A DNA stretch of 64,000 nt from Lewinellaceae bacterium (GTDB taxonomy: Bacteria > Bacteroidota > Bacteroidia > Chitinophagales > Saprospiraceae). This document shows, piece by piece, positions 16,208 through 25,260 of the stretch (within the stretch, counting starts at the first letter, position 1; every line of letters starts with the position of its first letter). The notes under the pieces are model-generated. The model was not told the origin of the DNA and searched no databases. It saw nothing but the letters and a program-made list of their open reading frames with translations. Location: the NCBI GenBank assembly GCA_016719605.1, contig JADJYW010000003.1, positions 124,001-188,000 on the forward strand. The letters are read 5' to 3'. Made by a program: the position numbers and the translations under genes.

Positions 16208-17917
16208 ATGCTGCTACACGCCAACAGGTTCTTGCTGATTTTTTTTCTTTTAAACCATTTTTCCTGCACCACCCAAACATACGTTCCGTTTCCGTACGCC
16301 ACGGAAAAGACGGTAGTGGCCGACACGGCGGCGGTGGTATCGGCGCACCCGCTGGCTACACAGACCGGCATAGACATTTTGCGCCGGGGCGGCAATGCCG
16401 TGGATGCAGCCGTGGCCGTGCAGTTTGCCCTGGCAGTGGTATATCCGCAGGCCGGCAACATCGGCGGCGGCGGATTTCTGGTCTACCGCGGCGCCAACGG
16501 GGAAACGGCTGCATTGGACTACCGCGAAAAAGCGCCTGCAGCAGCCACTGAAAAAATGTTTCAGGACACCGCCGGCAATGTACAACCCGACAAAAGCCGA
16601 TACGGCGTTTTTGCCTGCGGCGTGCCCGGCACGGTGGACGGGATGTACGAGGCCCACAAAAAATACGGCCGCCTGCCCTGGGCTACCCTCCTCGCGCCGG
16701 CTGTTCGACTGGCCGACAAAGGTTACCAGATCACCGAACGCGAGAGCAAACAACTGAACGAGGAGAAGTTCACCTTCATCCGACTCAACAAGGCAACCCC
16801 CGTGTTTGTCCGGCACGAACCCTGGCAACCCGGCGACTGGATCCTCCAAAAAGACCTCGCCCGTACCCTTCAGCGCATCTCCGACCTCGGTCGGGAAGGG
16901 TTTTACGAAGGCTCCACAGCGATCCTGATCACCCGGGAAATGGAAAAAACCCGGGGGCTTATCACCGCCGAAGACCTGAAAAATTACCACAGCGTATGGC
17001 GTACGCCTCTGGAATTTGACTGGCGCGGCCTGCATATCATCAGCATGCCGCCGCCAAGCAGCGGAGGTATCCTCCTGCAACAAATGCTGGGCATGCTCGG
17101 CGATACCGACCTGCACACCCTCGGCGGAGTACATTCGGCCGGCGCGGTACACCTGATGGCCGAGGTGGAACGCCGGGCATATTCCGACCGCGCCGAGCAC
17201 CTCGGCGACCCGGATTTTTGGGACGTACCCCAGGCAACACTCGTCAGCCCGGAATATCTGAGCAGCCGTATGGCCGATTTTGACCCGGACAAAGCGACTC
17301 CCAGCGCGGGCGTAAAGGCCGGTTTAACCAAAAACAAAGAGGAAACCACGCATTTCAGTATCGTGGATGCCGAGGGCGGTGCCGTGTCCGTCACGACCAC
17401 CCTCAACGATAGCTACGGCAGCCGGGTCGTGGTGGAAGGAGCCGGATTCATCCTGAACAACGAAATGGACGATTTCAGCGCCAAGCCCGGAGCGCCCAAT
17501 CTCTACGGGGCCATTGGCGGCAGAGCTAATGCCGTAGCGCCAAACAAACGTCCCCTGAGCAGCATGACGCCCACTCTGGTCACCCGCAACGGACAGCTCA
17601 GCCTTGTGGTGGGTACGCCGGGCGGCACCACCATCCCCACTTCGGTATTTCAGGTGATCCTCAACGTGTACGCATTCGACCTGCCCCTGCAAGAAGCGGT
17701 GCACCGCAAACGCTTCCACCACCAGTGGCTGCCCGACGAAATCCAGATCGAAGAAGATGCCCTGCCCGGGCCGGTACTGGAAAAATTAGCAGCAATGGGG
17801 CACAAAATCAAAGTCCGCACCCCAATTGGCCGCGTGGAGGCTATCCTGCGCCGGCCCGACGGCAAACTGAACGCCGTAGCCGACGACCGGGGCGACGACG
17901 CAGCGAGCGGATTTTGA
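16208..17917 (+). CDS. ggt: Gamma-glutamyltransferase
   Basis: The enzyme transfers or hydrolyses the gamma-glutamyl group of glutathione and is made as a proenzyme that cuts itself. From ATG 16208 it has 569 residues. It opens with a hydrophobic signal ending HFSC, a possible lipobox. The large-subunit motifs are AAVVSAHPLATQTGIDILRR, GGNAVDAAVAVQFALAVV and GNIGGGGFLVYR. The autocleavage site is KEETTHFSIVDAEG, where the second Thr would become the N-terminal nucleophile of the small subunit; RPLSSMTPTLV and GTPGGTTIPTSVFQVI follow. Length and motifs are complete, so it should be active in the periplasm. It converges with the SDR gene, only 16 bp apart. Confidence 0.96.
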   Translation: MLLHANRFLLIFFLLNHFSCTTQTYVPFPYATEKTVVADTAAVVSAHPLATQTGIDILRRGGNAVDAAVAVQFALAVVYPQAGNIGGGGFLVYRGANGETAALDYREKAPAAATEKMFQDTAGNVQPDKSRYGVFACGVPGTVDGMYEAHKKYGRLPWATLLAPAVRLADKGYQITERESKQLNEEKFTFIRLNKATPVFVRHEPWQPGDWILQKDLARTLQRISDLGREGFYEGSTAILITREMEKTRGLITAEDLKNYHSVWRTPLEFDWRGLHIISMPPPSSGGILLQQMLGMLGDTDLHTLGGVHSAGAVHLMAEVERRAYSDRAEHLGDPDFWDVPQATLVSPEYLSSRMADFDPDKATPSAGVKAGLTKNKEETTHFSIVDAEGGAVSVTTTLNDSYGSRVVVEGAGFILNNEMDDFSAKPGAPNLYGAIGGRANAVAPNKRPLSSMTPTLVTRNGQLSLVVGTPGGTTIPTSVFQVILNVYAFDLPLQEAVHRKRFHHQWLPDEIQIEEDALPGPVLEKLAAMGHKIKVRTPIGRVEAILRRPDGKLNAVADDRGDDAASGF

Positions 17918-17933
17918 CGAATAGAGTTCCACA

Positions 17934-18581
17934 TCAAATCATTACCTCGCGCTCCCAGGCGCCTTCGGGCAGTTGGAAAAGCCGCCAAAATTCCCCTGCA
18001 ATGATATCCGGGTCGTGTTTGGTGCCGGGCTGCACCATACCGCAAACGGTGACCGTGGCCACACGGATACCAAACGGGGCACACTCATCGGCCAGACAAA
18101 GCGCGAGGTTGCGCATACCCGCTTTGCCGATGCTGAGGGAAGCAAGTTCGGGCGGCGCCTGAAGCGCAGAACCGCCGCCGGTAAAGAACATGGCGCCCGT
18201 TCCGCGCTGTTTCATGGCCGGAAAAAACGCTTGCACCGCGATAAGCGCTCCGACGGTGTTGATTTGAAAATCGCGGTGAAAAGTCGGTAGCGCGATGGCC
18301 GATGGCGGCGCGGGGTTGAACGCGCTGGCGTTGTAATGCAGCACATCGAGATCAGGATGCTCCGTGGCCAGTTGGGCGAGCAGGGCCGAAAACGACGTCT
18401 CGTCGGCAATATCCACGGCGTACCCCTGGCTGCGAATACCGAATTCGGCCAATTCCCACTCAAACTGGCGCAGTTTGTCCGCATCGCGGGCGATCATCAA
18501 AATTTCAAAACCCTGGCGGCCAAAAAGCCGGGCAATGGACATGCCAATACCGGGACCTATTCCAATGAGCAATAACTTCAT
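17934..18581 (-). CDS. SDR-family Rossmann-fold protein lacking the catalytic tyrosine
   Basis: The 215-residue protein has an N-terminal nucleotide-binding motif GIGPGIGMSIARLFGRQGF instead of the usual TGxxxGIG, then a basic ARDADKLRQ suggesting NADP, and an NxxG-like block (YNASAFNP). Where short-chain dehydrogenases have YxxxK it reads LSIGK, so the lysine is kept and the tyrosine replaced by leucine. The preceding TGGGSAL may keep the Ser. Related SDR proteins with SIGKAG are known as a divergent subgroup, so this may be a family trait rather than decay. Activity and substrate are unknown. It stands alone between two convergently or divergently placed genes. Confidence 0.8.
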   Translation of the reverse strand: MKLLLIGIGPGIGMSIARLFGRQGFEILMIARDADKLRQFEWELAEFGIRSQGYAVDIADETSFSALLAQLATEHPDLDVLHYNASAFNPAPPSAIALPTFHRDFQINTVGALIAVQAFFPAMKQRGTGAMFFTGGGSALQAPPELASLSIGKAGMRNLALCLADECAPFGIRVATVTVCGMVQPGTKHDPDIIAGEFWRLFQLPEGAWEREVMI

Positions 18582-18639
18582 TTTTTGTGATATTGAATGA
18601 AACTTTCACCTAAACGATTCATCCCGAATAAGGTTCGGC

Positions 18640-18647
18640 TAATTTTG
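18640..18647 (+). promoter_or_regulatory. Candidate -7 box for the membrane protein at 18667
   Basis: TAATTTTG followed by CCC matches TAnnTTTG and ends 19 bp before the ATG. A -33 TTG is not evident. Confidence 0.45.
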
Positions 18648-18666
18648 CCCGTCAACCGTCTGTTGC

Positions 18667-19668
18667 ATGAAAGATACTACCATTTTCCGCATCACCGCCT
18701 TGTGGGCTTTTTCCGAGTGTGCCCTTGGGGGCATCATGCACGCCCTGAAATTACCATTTACCGGTCTGTTCGTCGGTGGCTTTGCGGTACTGTGCGTGGG
18801 GTTGCTGGCACAGGTGAGCGAGCGGAATGCCGCGATCGTCCTGCGCTCCACACTGTTGGTTATTTTGGTAAAAGCATTAGTCAGCCCGCATTCGCCGCCT
18901 ACCGCCTATCTCGCTGTGGGTTTTCAAGGGGTGACCGGGGCGCTGCTGTTGTGCTATCTGCGTCCTTTCGGCGCGGCCGCCCTGCTATACGGTTTTCTGG
19001 CCATCACGGAATCTGCCTTGCAAAAACTGCTCACCCTGTTTTTATTTTTCGGAAAACCGCTCTTCGAGGCGCTTGATCTGTTTTTTGTTGATGTGCTTGA
19101 AAAATTTGACGTGCAAAGCGCGGTTTCCTGGGCCTCGATGGTCGTGTACGCCTACATCGGATTTTATGGGCTGTGGGGGCTTATGCTGGGCTACTGGATT
19201 CCCCGGCTGCCGGGCCAATTGCAGCGCCGAACTGCCGCATACGCCGATCTCCACCTGGATGCATCGCTGCCGGATGCAACTCCGAAACGAAAATTCAGAC
19301 AAAAAGGGATCATGCTGTTCGCGGTGCTGCTTTTTATCGTGTGCACCTTTTTGCTGGCCGGCGGCAAGGCATCGGGGGGGCAAAAAGCGCTGTACGCGGT
19401 GCTGCGCACCACGGCAGTGCTTGCGGCCTGGTTTTTTCTGGTGCAGCCACTGGTGACATACCTGTTCAAGCGGTGGGCAAAAAGACGCTCCGAGGAGGAG
19501 CGCGGAGCCTTGCAGCAAATTGTAGAATTTATGCCCGATTTGCGGGTGCGTGCGCTACCGCTATACCGCCATGTAGCGCAGCAGCACAGCGGATGGCGCC
19601 GCTGGCCGGAGTTTGTACTGGCCCTGTTTGCTGTAGCGATGCAGGTAAAAAAAGAGGAAACGCCGTAG
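18667..19668 (+). CDS. Conserved integral membrane protein, function unknown
   Basis: The 333-residue protein has about six helices in the first 180 residues, a charged cytoplasmic loop (about 180-215), then two more helices (KGIMLFAVLLFIVCTFLLAG and TTAVLAAWFFLVQPLVTYLF) and a helical tail. The opening (FRITALWAFSECALGGIMHA then LKLPFTGLFVGG) and VKALVSPHSPPTAYLAVGFQ look conserved, and I associate them with an uncharacterised Bacteroidota membrane family with a layout like transporter substrate-binding components. No function is claimed. It converges with the ferredoxin gene 15 bp away. Confidence 0.7.
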   Translation: MKDTTIFRITALWAFSECALGGIMHALKLPFTGLFVGGFAVLCVGLLAQVSERNAAIVLRSTLLVILVKALVSPHSPPTAYLAVGFQGVTGALLLCYLRPFGAAALLYGFLAITESALQKLLTLFLFFGKPLFEALDLFFVDVLEKFDVQSAVSWASMVVYAYIGFYGLWGLMLGYWIPRLPGQLQRRTAAYADLHLDASLPDATPKRKFRQKGIMLFAVLLFIVCTFLLAGGKASGGQKALYAVLRTTAVLAAWFFLVQPLVTYLFKRWAKRRSEEERGALQQIVEFMPDLRVRALPLYRHVAQQHSGWRRWPEFVLALFAVAMQVKKEETP

Positions 19669-19683
19669 CGGAAGCCTGCCGGG

Positions 19684-20025
19684 TCAATGCTCGTGCCCGA
19701 TAATCCAGCTCTGGTCTGGAATGGTCACGACGATCTCGGCGGCATTATCCAAAATAACACACTGACAACCGAGGCGGCTCTCCACGCGCGGGTTGACGGC
19801 CCGGTCAATAAAATCTTCCTCTTTGTCCGAGATATCCTCCAGAAATGCTTCCCCGCTTTCGACATACACATGACAAGTGGAGCACGCACAAACGCCGCCA
19901 CAGTTGTGATTGAGGTGAATGTCGTACTCCTCGGTGAGTTCTAAAATAGACTGATCCAGAAAATCACCCGTCACGGTTTTCTCGGGGATGGACTTGTCTT
20001 CAAACTGAAATTTTATCGTAGCCAC
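19684..20025 (-). CDS. Adrenodoxin-type 2Fe-2S ferredoxin
   Basis: The 113-residue electron carrier has the cluster motif NHNCGGVCACSTCHVYV (three Cys in C-x5-C-x2-C spacing) and a fourth Cys in SRLGCQC. DISDKEEDFIDRAV between them matches the ISC-type ferredoxin group used in iron-sulfur assembly or cytochrome reduction. The best start is GTG at 20025, giving (M)ATIKFQFEDKSI; the frame is open upstream, but that part runs through the inverted repeat. A near-consensus -7 box (TACCTTCG on the minus strand) lies at 20076-20083. The leader therefore contains one arm of the long inverted repeat. Confidence 0.9.
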   Translation of the reverse strand: MATIKFQFEDKSIPEKTVTGDFLDQSILELTEEYDIHLNHNCGGVCACSTCHVYVESGEAFLEDISDKEEDFIDRAVNPRVESRLGCQCVILDNAAEIVVTIPDQSWIIGHEH

Positions 20026-20031
20026 GGTTTG

Positions 20032-20206
20032 ATTGATTCGATTAGTTCGATTGATTCGATTTTCCGATTGGAGCGCGAAGGTAGAATTTGTCCACATAAC
20101 AAGCAGCAGTAGCAAAGGGTTTAGTTCTGCAAGTGCTTGCAATGTAATTTCCTTCGGGCAGGTTGCTCCAATCGGAAAATCGAACCAATCGAAAAATCGA
20201 ATCAAT
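20032..20206. repeat. Long inverted repeat, two ~42-bp arms around a 90-bp spacer
   Basis: The arms are 20032-20074 and 20165-20206. They agree at about 40 of 43 positions when one is reversed, with one gap and two mismatches. Both arms are made of repeats of the kind ATTGATTCGATT and end in CCGATTGGAGC. One arm starts 3 bp after a type IX cargo gene and the other ends 7 bp before the ferredoxin start. The spacer holds the likely ferredoxin -7 box. Related GATT-rich sequence is seen at 28185-28210, 46465-46540 and 57270-57298. Confidence 0.85.
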
Positions 20207-20209
20207 TTT

Positions 20210-23015
20210 TTATCTCAGCACGATTTTCCCGGAAAACAGCCGGCCGTCTTTGGCCAAAATCTGGAAGAAATAGATGCCCGGTGGCAACAAACCACGCTCA
20301 AAACGGTAGGTATTTTCCGCAAACGGGCTTGTAACAACGGTTTTGCCCAAATCGTCCACCAAAACAAACCGGCGGCTTGGATCGGCATCCGGCAGTTCAA
20401 ACGTGGCCGATTCGGTTGCCGGATTGGGATACACCAGCAGCCTGCCGGCCTGGTTCCCGGGATTGTCGGTGCTCACCGTGAGCACGAATTTGTCACCGAT
20501 AGTATGTCGGGTTGTGTTCGTGATAACCGGGGCGTTGAAGTCGAAATAAATTGCCGCGCTGTTCTGGATGACCGTGCCGATCGGGTTGTCGGGTTGCTGC
20601 TGAATCCGAAATTTGACAAAACCATGCGAGGCCGCTTCGTTCACATTGCTGTCGGGCAGCAGGATGTTGTCGAAACGGAAACGCAGGACATTGTTTTCCA
20701 GCAGATCGAAATCGTAGGTATGGCTGGCAGCTCCGGGGCGTACGGATGCTGCATTCAAAAAAGTCGACAAGGTATCAAGCAGTACGACCGTGAACGCCGT
20801 GTCGGTGCCCGTGTTCTGGAACCGGATCATGTATTCGATGTCCGTGTTGCGCTTGATGAAATGTTCGTTCCCATAGCCGAGTGGGTAGGCCTGCTTGTCG
20901 TTGGGGTCAAATGACGAGGTGTTTTCCCGGCAGAACGTGGACACAAACGGATTGGGATTGTTGATCGGAAATACATTCACCAAGCCGGGTTGGTTCAGAC
21001 CGCCGCAACCTTCGACTGCCCTGGCCACGATCCCTCCCCACGGGTGTCCGGGTTCCTGCGGCGTTTCGATACGCCATGTCGCGCCGTTGGCAGGAACGCG
21101 CAACGTGTGCATAGCGCCGGCATCGAGCTGATACGATTCTTCTTTGGCCATGATCAGGTCTTCGGTCACGATAAAATTCAGTGCGCCGCCCATGTCGCCC
21201 GAACCGATGTTGCGAATTTCGAGCCGCACGGAGTCCACTTCGCAGTGCCCCTGCACGCGCAATTCGGCGCCTTGCCAGACTCCTCCGATGGGCGGGCAAT
21301 CGGCAGTAGGGAAAATAGCTGCTTCCGAACAATGCGTCAGGCCGTTGGGCGCATCGCAATCCAGTAAAAACGCAATAGAAAACTGACCGCATTCGCCGGC
21401 AGCCAGGTCGCCGGTTTCAAAACGATAAGTATTGCCGGATTGTAGCGTTCCGGGCAAGGAAGCGGATGTGTACTGCACAAAAGTATCCAGCGCGACGTCA
21501 ATGTAGGTGTCGGCAACCGCTGTGCCGCCGAGGTTGCAGTAACTGACGGTGTATGCCCCGGCAAAACACGGACGCATATTGCCCGTGGCGATATCTACCG
21601 ACAACAGATCACATTCGTTGTTCAAAATGGCCGGGATATGCTGGACACCAGGCGCACCGGATGCTACAACGACGTCGAAGGTTGCGGGACACCCGCCGGC
21701 GACATTGCCCGGCACATCGAGACTGACCTCCACGAGGGTGTCCTGCGGACAAACATTCAGCGCATACACACCATCACCATCGGTAATCGCCGTGTAAACG
21801 ACGTTGCTGGGTTGACCAATACCCTTGACTTTCCAGCCGGCGAGCACGCGTTCGCCGGGATCCTGAGAGCAGTTTCCGGTTGTGTCGAGGAACACGGTCC
21901 CGGTCACCAGCAGTTGTTCGTTCAAAAATTCCTGGTTGTACTCGTACACGGTGGCCCGTTTGCCCAGGTTTTGCGTGGGTATATTGTTTTGGTACAACCA
22001 GATGCTGTCGCCAATGGCAATGATTTCGTACGGGTCGCCCACACGGCCATCGTTGTTCAGATCAAGCGCCGGCAGCACGACGGGGTCGCCACCGAACGGG
22101 GTGTATGCCCAGTCAATGATTCCCCAGGTGCGCACCAGCCGGAGGTATCCATCATTGGGCGTTTCAAAACACGGCGCCAGGTAGTAGATATCCGAAGTAA
22201 CAGACTCCATCGGATTGTTGCTGACAATGGTTACCGTGTCGGTCACGGTTTCGCCCGGATACTGCCACGCCGGCAGGCCGACCGTAAATCCATCGAGAAT
22301 CGTGATGTACTGTGCCACCACCGTAGCCTGATTATTAGCGGCATCGGTAACAAAGAACCGGCGCTCGACCCTTGTCAGTGAATCCAGTGGGCCTGTGAGG
22401 TAGTACGATTCCTGCAGGTCGCTGTTGCCATTGTCGCAGTTGTCCCAATGGTAGGCCTCCCCGAATGCTGCGCGCACTTTGGGTTGGTCGTCGGGCATAT
22501 TGAAATAATCAATATCGAACAGGTCGTATTCGGCCCGGCTGAAGGTCAGGTCGGGCGGGATGACGAGATAGGGCGCTTCCGTATCGGGGCTGCATTTCGG
22601 TGCGAGCAGGATGATTGGGGCAGAGCAAGTGCTCCAGTTGCCCGCCTCGTCGCCCACCCAGAGAAACGTCTCGATTTCATCGTTGGGCGCTCCCACCAGG
22701 TCCACGACAGTTGTAGTCGGCGGCGTGGTTAGCCCGGGATCAGTCGTGATACGGAAGAGCAGTTGGTTGGTTGGGGTACAATTGTCGGTGCTGGCATCGT
22801 TGAGCGTGGCAGCCGAAATCCTGCCCGTGTTCGGTCCGAAAGAATTGACATATACGAAATTGAAGAGGTCGCAAACTGCCGTGGGCGGGGTCGAATCCGG
22901 ACTGCATTGTGCGAGCAAGCTTGTTGGATTGGGCAAGCAGGAGCATACCCCAAACGAGTAGCCGCCAGGCATACCCGATACTTTTCGATTTTGAGAAAGC
23001 GGAAATGTTTGTCAT
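20210..23015 (-). CDS. Secreted type IX cargo protein with DUF11/DUF7619-like domain and sorting tail (one frameshift)
   Basis: The signal peptide is encoded from ATG 23015 (MTNISAFSKSKSIGYAWRLL and on), but the mature part is in the next frame. Removing one base near 22911-22927 joins them and gives SNSLLAQCSPDS. The mature protein of about 920 residues contains HYR-like beta domains, SdrD-like segments (VTGTVFLDTTGNCSQDPGER), and a conserved-repeat domain SSFDPNDKQAYPLGYG with FQNTGTDTAFTVVLLDTLS and SAAIYFDFNAPVITNT. The C-terminal tail (RLLVYPNPATESATFELP then LPPGIYFFQILAKDGRLFSG) is a classical type A sorting signal, so it is secreted and anchored by type IX secretion. The role is probably adhesive or structural. 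The frameshift is probably a sequence error. Confidence 0.8.
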
Positions 23016-23201
23016 AAAAACTGATCGATTGATGATGATAAAAAGATAGGATCGTTGCGCACACAAAATCACGGTGCAAAAGTGCTGCGACACTACCCGC
23101 CAACCAAAATCAAAATTTCGGGATAATTGAGTTTGTTTGTAAACTTTAAAATTGCAATCAATTGATTTTTAGTTTGGTACTTTTATTGCAGTTGAATCGA
23201 A

Positions 23202-24572
23202 ATGGAAAAAAGTCAACTCACCCAACTCATTTTTTCTTTCTCTGCGGCTGAAAAACGGGAGGCACGAAAATTTTTGGAATCGCCCTTTTTCAACCAACGG
23301 CGCGATGTAGTGCAGTTGTTCGACTGGTTTTGTGAAAACGAGACGCCGGAAAAGACCGCAGCCAAACGGCACCTGTTTGGTGCAGTGCCGGTAGACGACC
23401 AGGAATTGCGCCTGCGCATGACCTACCTGCATCGCCTGCTGGAACGCTACATTGCCCAAAAAGAAATGGATGCCGACGATACCGCCGTCCGCCTCCAACT
23501 GGCTACCGGCTACCGCAAACGCGGCCTCGCCCCGCAATTTGAACGCGTGCGCAAAGGACTGGAAAAAACGCTGGCAAACAACCCTTTGCGCGATGCGCAA
23601 TACCACGATTGGCAGTACCGGTTGCACTGGGAGAGCCACCAACTTTTTCACGTCCGAAACCCCACCGATCTGGGGCATTTACAAGCGGCATCTGCGGCTG
23701 CCGACGTGGCCTATCTGGCACTCAAAATTCGCCTCATCTGCTTGCTGGCCGCCCACCAGACGCTGTATTCGGGTGGACAAACGGCCGCGTGGGAAGCAGA
23801 GGTGATCGCTTTTGCAGAAAAAAATTTCGCGCACGAACACCCGGCTATCGAGACGTACCTGCATTGTTACCGTATGCTGCGCCATCCGGAAGACGCGTCG
23901 CATTTTCGAGAATTCAAACGCCTGTTGCTCGCCGACACTGGTACATTCGCTTCGGAAGAGATGCACGGACTGTTTATCTGGGCCATCAACTACTGCGTGC
24001 GCCGCCTCAACGCCGGCGAAAAACTTTACTTCCGGGAAGTATTTGACTTGTACAAACCAGGTCTGGAGAGCGGATACCTGCTCGAAAACGGCGTTCTTCC
24101 CCGATTTACCTACCACAACGTGGTAGCCGTGGGGCTGCAAACGGGTGATCTGGAATGGGTACACCAGTTCATTCACCAATATAAAAACAGCCTCGAAAAA
24201 CCGTACCGAGAAAGCGCATTTCACTTTAACCTCGCCCGGCTCGAATTTTTCAAAAAAAACTACGGCTCAGTTCTGGACTTTCTTCAAAAAGCCAACTACC
24301 GCGATGTGCTCGTGAACCTCGCCACCAAAACCCTGCTGCTGAAAACCTACTACGAACTGGACGAACACGACCTGCTGCAAGCGCACCTGGATGCCATGCA
24401 AAACTATATCAGCCGAAAACGCGTCCTCGGCTACCACCGAACCAATTACCTGAACATCATCCGCTACGCCGGCAAGTTGCTGTCCGTTAATTTTTCCAGC
24501 AAAAGAGACCTGGAAAAACTACGCGAGGCCGTGGCAGCAGAAGAACACCTGTCGGAAAAGAGTGGTTTTTGA
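23202..24572 (+). CDS. Helical protein of unknown function
   Basis: The 456-residue protein has no signal peptide or membrane helix and is predicted mostly helical with TPR-like periodicity in its second half (VLDFLQKANYRDVLVNLATK, LLLKTYYELDEHDLLQAHLD). The N-terminal segment LIFSFSAAEKREARKFLESP then FFNQRRDVVQLFDWF resembles an uncharacterised family that I have seen only in Saprospiria-type bacteria. A near-consensus -7 box, TACTTTTA, lies at 23178-23185. It is a lone gene between divergent and convergent neighbours. No function is claimed. Confidence 0.75.
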   Translation: MEKSQLTQLIFSFSAAEKREARKFLESPFFNQRRDVVQLFDWFCENETPEKTAAKRHLFGAVPVDDQELRLRMTYLHRLLERYIAQKEMDADDTAVRLQLATGYRKRGLAPQFERVRKGLEKTLANNPLRDAQYHDWQYRLHWESHQLFHVRNPTDLGHLQAASAAADVAYLALKIRLICLLAAHQTLYSGGQTAAWEAEVIAFAEKNFAHEHPAIETYLHCYRMLRHPEDASHFREFKRLLLADTGTFASEEMHGLFIWAINYCVRRLNAGEKLYFREVFDLYKPGLESGYLLENGVLPRFTYHNVVAVGLQTGDLEWVHQFIHQYKNSLEKPYRESAFHFNLARLEFFKKNYGSVLDFLQKANYRDVLVNLATKTLLLKTYYELDEHDLLQAHLDAMQNYISRKRVLGYHRTNYLNIIRYAGKLLSVNFSSKRDLEKLREAVAAEEHLSEKSGF

Positions 24573-24597
24573 ACCATCTGGGGTGAGCCGCGCGGAA

Positions 24598-25212
24598 CTA
24601 TGTATCCCGATCGTCACGCCGCCTTTTCAACAAGAGACTAATACTCGCCACCCAGTACAAGATGGCACAAAATGTGATTTTTTGTACCAGTGGGAGCCAT
24701 TCGAGGTAAGTTTTTGACCAGTATATCAGGTTATTTACCGCAACTAACCCCACGCAAAAGGCACCAAAATGAAACAACTGAATCAAGTTGTTCTGGCGTA
24801 AAAATGCCATAGTAGCCACCAGTACAACGAATCCCGTTCCTCCGGAAACAGCGAGTGCTGTATCGTGAAACGGGGTAAACAACAGAAAAGCCGTTGCCAT
24901 CGAGATGATGCCTGATGCGCGTATAAGCGCCCGCATACGCGGGCTGCAATCGAGAAATCCTGCAAGCCGGTACCAAAAAAACGCGAGTACTGAACCAAGC
25001 AACACCATCGCCAGCATGGCTGCCGGTCTCGCAGGATTTATTTTACCATTGCCGGCATCCATGCTGAGCAAGTCGCACCAGTAGTTGTGCAGCCAGTTGA
25101 AGCCGGCCGCTTTCATGTCCGTTTGGTTTCCGCCGGGGTACAAGCAGGCGGCATAACCGTACAAAACGACAAAAACGATGATACCAAGAAGGGGGATTTT
25201 GTCTGTTTTCAT
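24598..25212 (-). CDS. DUF998-like integral membrane protein
   Basis: From ATG 25212 (MKTDKIPLLGIIVFVVLYGY) the protein has 204 residues and about six membrane helices. The first loop contains YPGGNQTDMKAAGFNWLHNY then WCDLLS, a pattern like DUF998 proteins, with a later TPFHDTALAVSGGTGFVVLV. The function is unknown. A longer frame to 25260 is less likely because a -7 box at 25221-25228 lies within it. The DUF2911 gene ends 48 bp upstream on the same strand. Confidence 0.7.
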   Translation of the reverse strand: MKTDKIPLLGIIVFVVLYGYAACLYPGGNQTDMKAAGFNWLHNYWCDLLSMDAGNGKINPARPAAMLAMVLLGSVLAFFWYRLAGFLDCSPRMRALIRASGIISMATAFLLFTPFHDTALAVSGGTGFVVLVATMAFLRQNNLIQLFHFGAFCVGLVAVNNLIYWSKTYLEWLPLVQKITFCAILYWVASISLLLKRRRDDRDT

Positions 25213-25220
25213 GTACCGAA

Positions 25221-25228
25221 CAAAAGTA
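25221..25228 (-). promoter_or_regulatory. Candidate -7 box for the DUF998-like gene
   Basis: The minus strand reads TACTTTTG, an exact TAnnTTTG, 8 bp before the ATG at 25212, implying an almost leaderless mRNA. Confidence 0.4.
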
Positions 25229-25260
25229 CAAATGGAATACCTTTCGGTAGGCCCCGGCAA

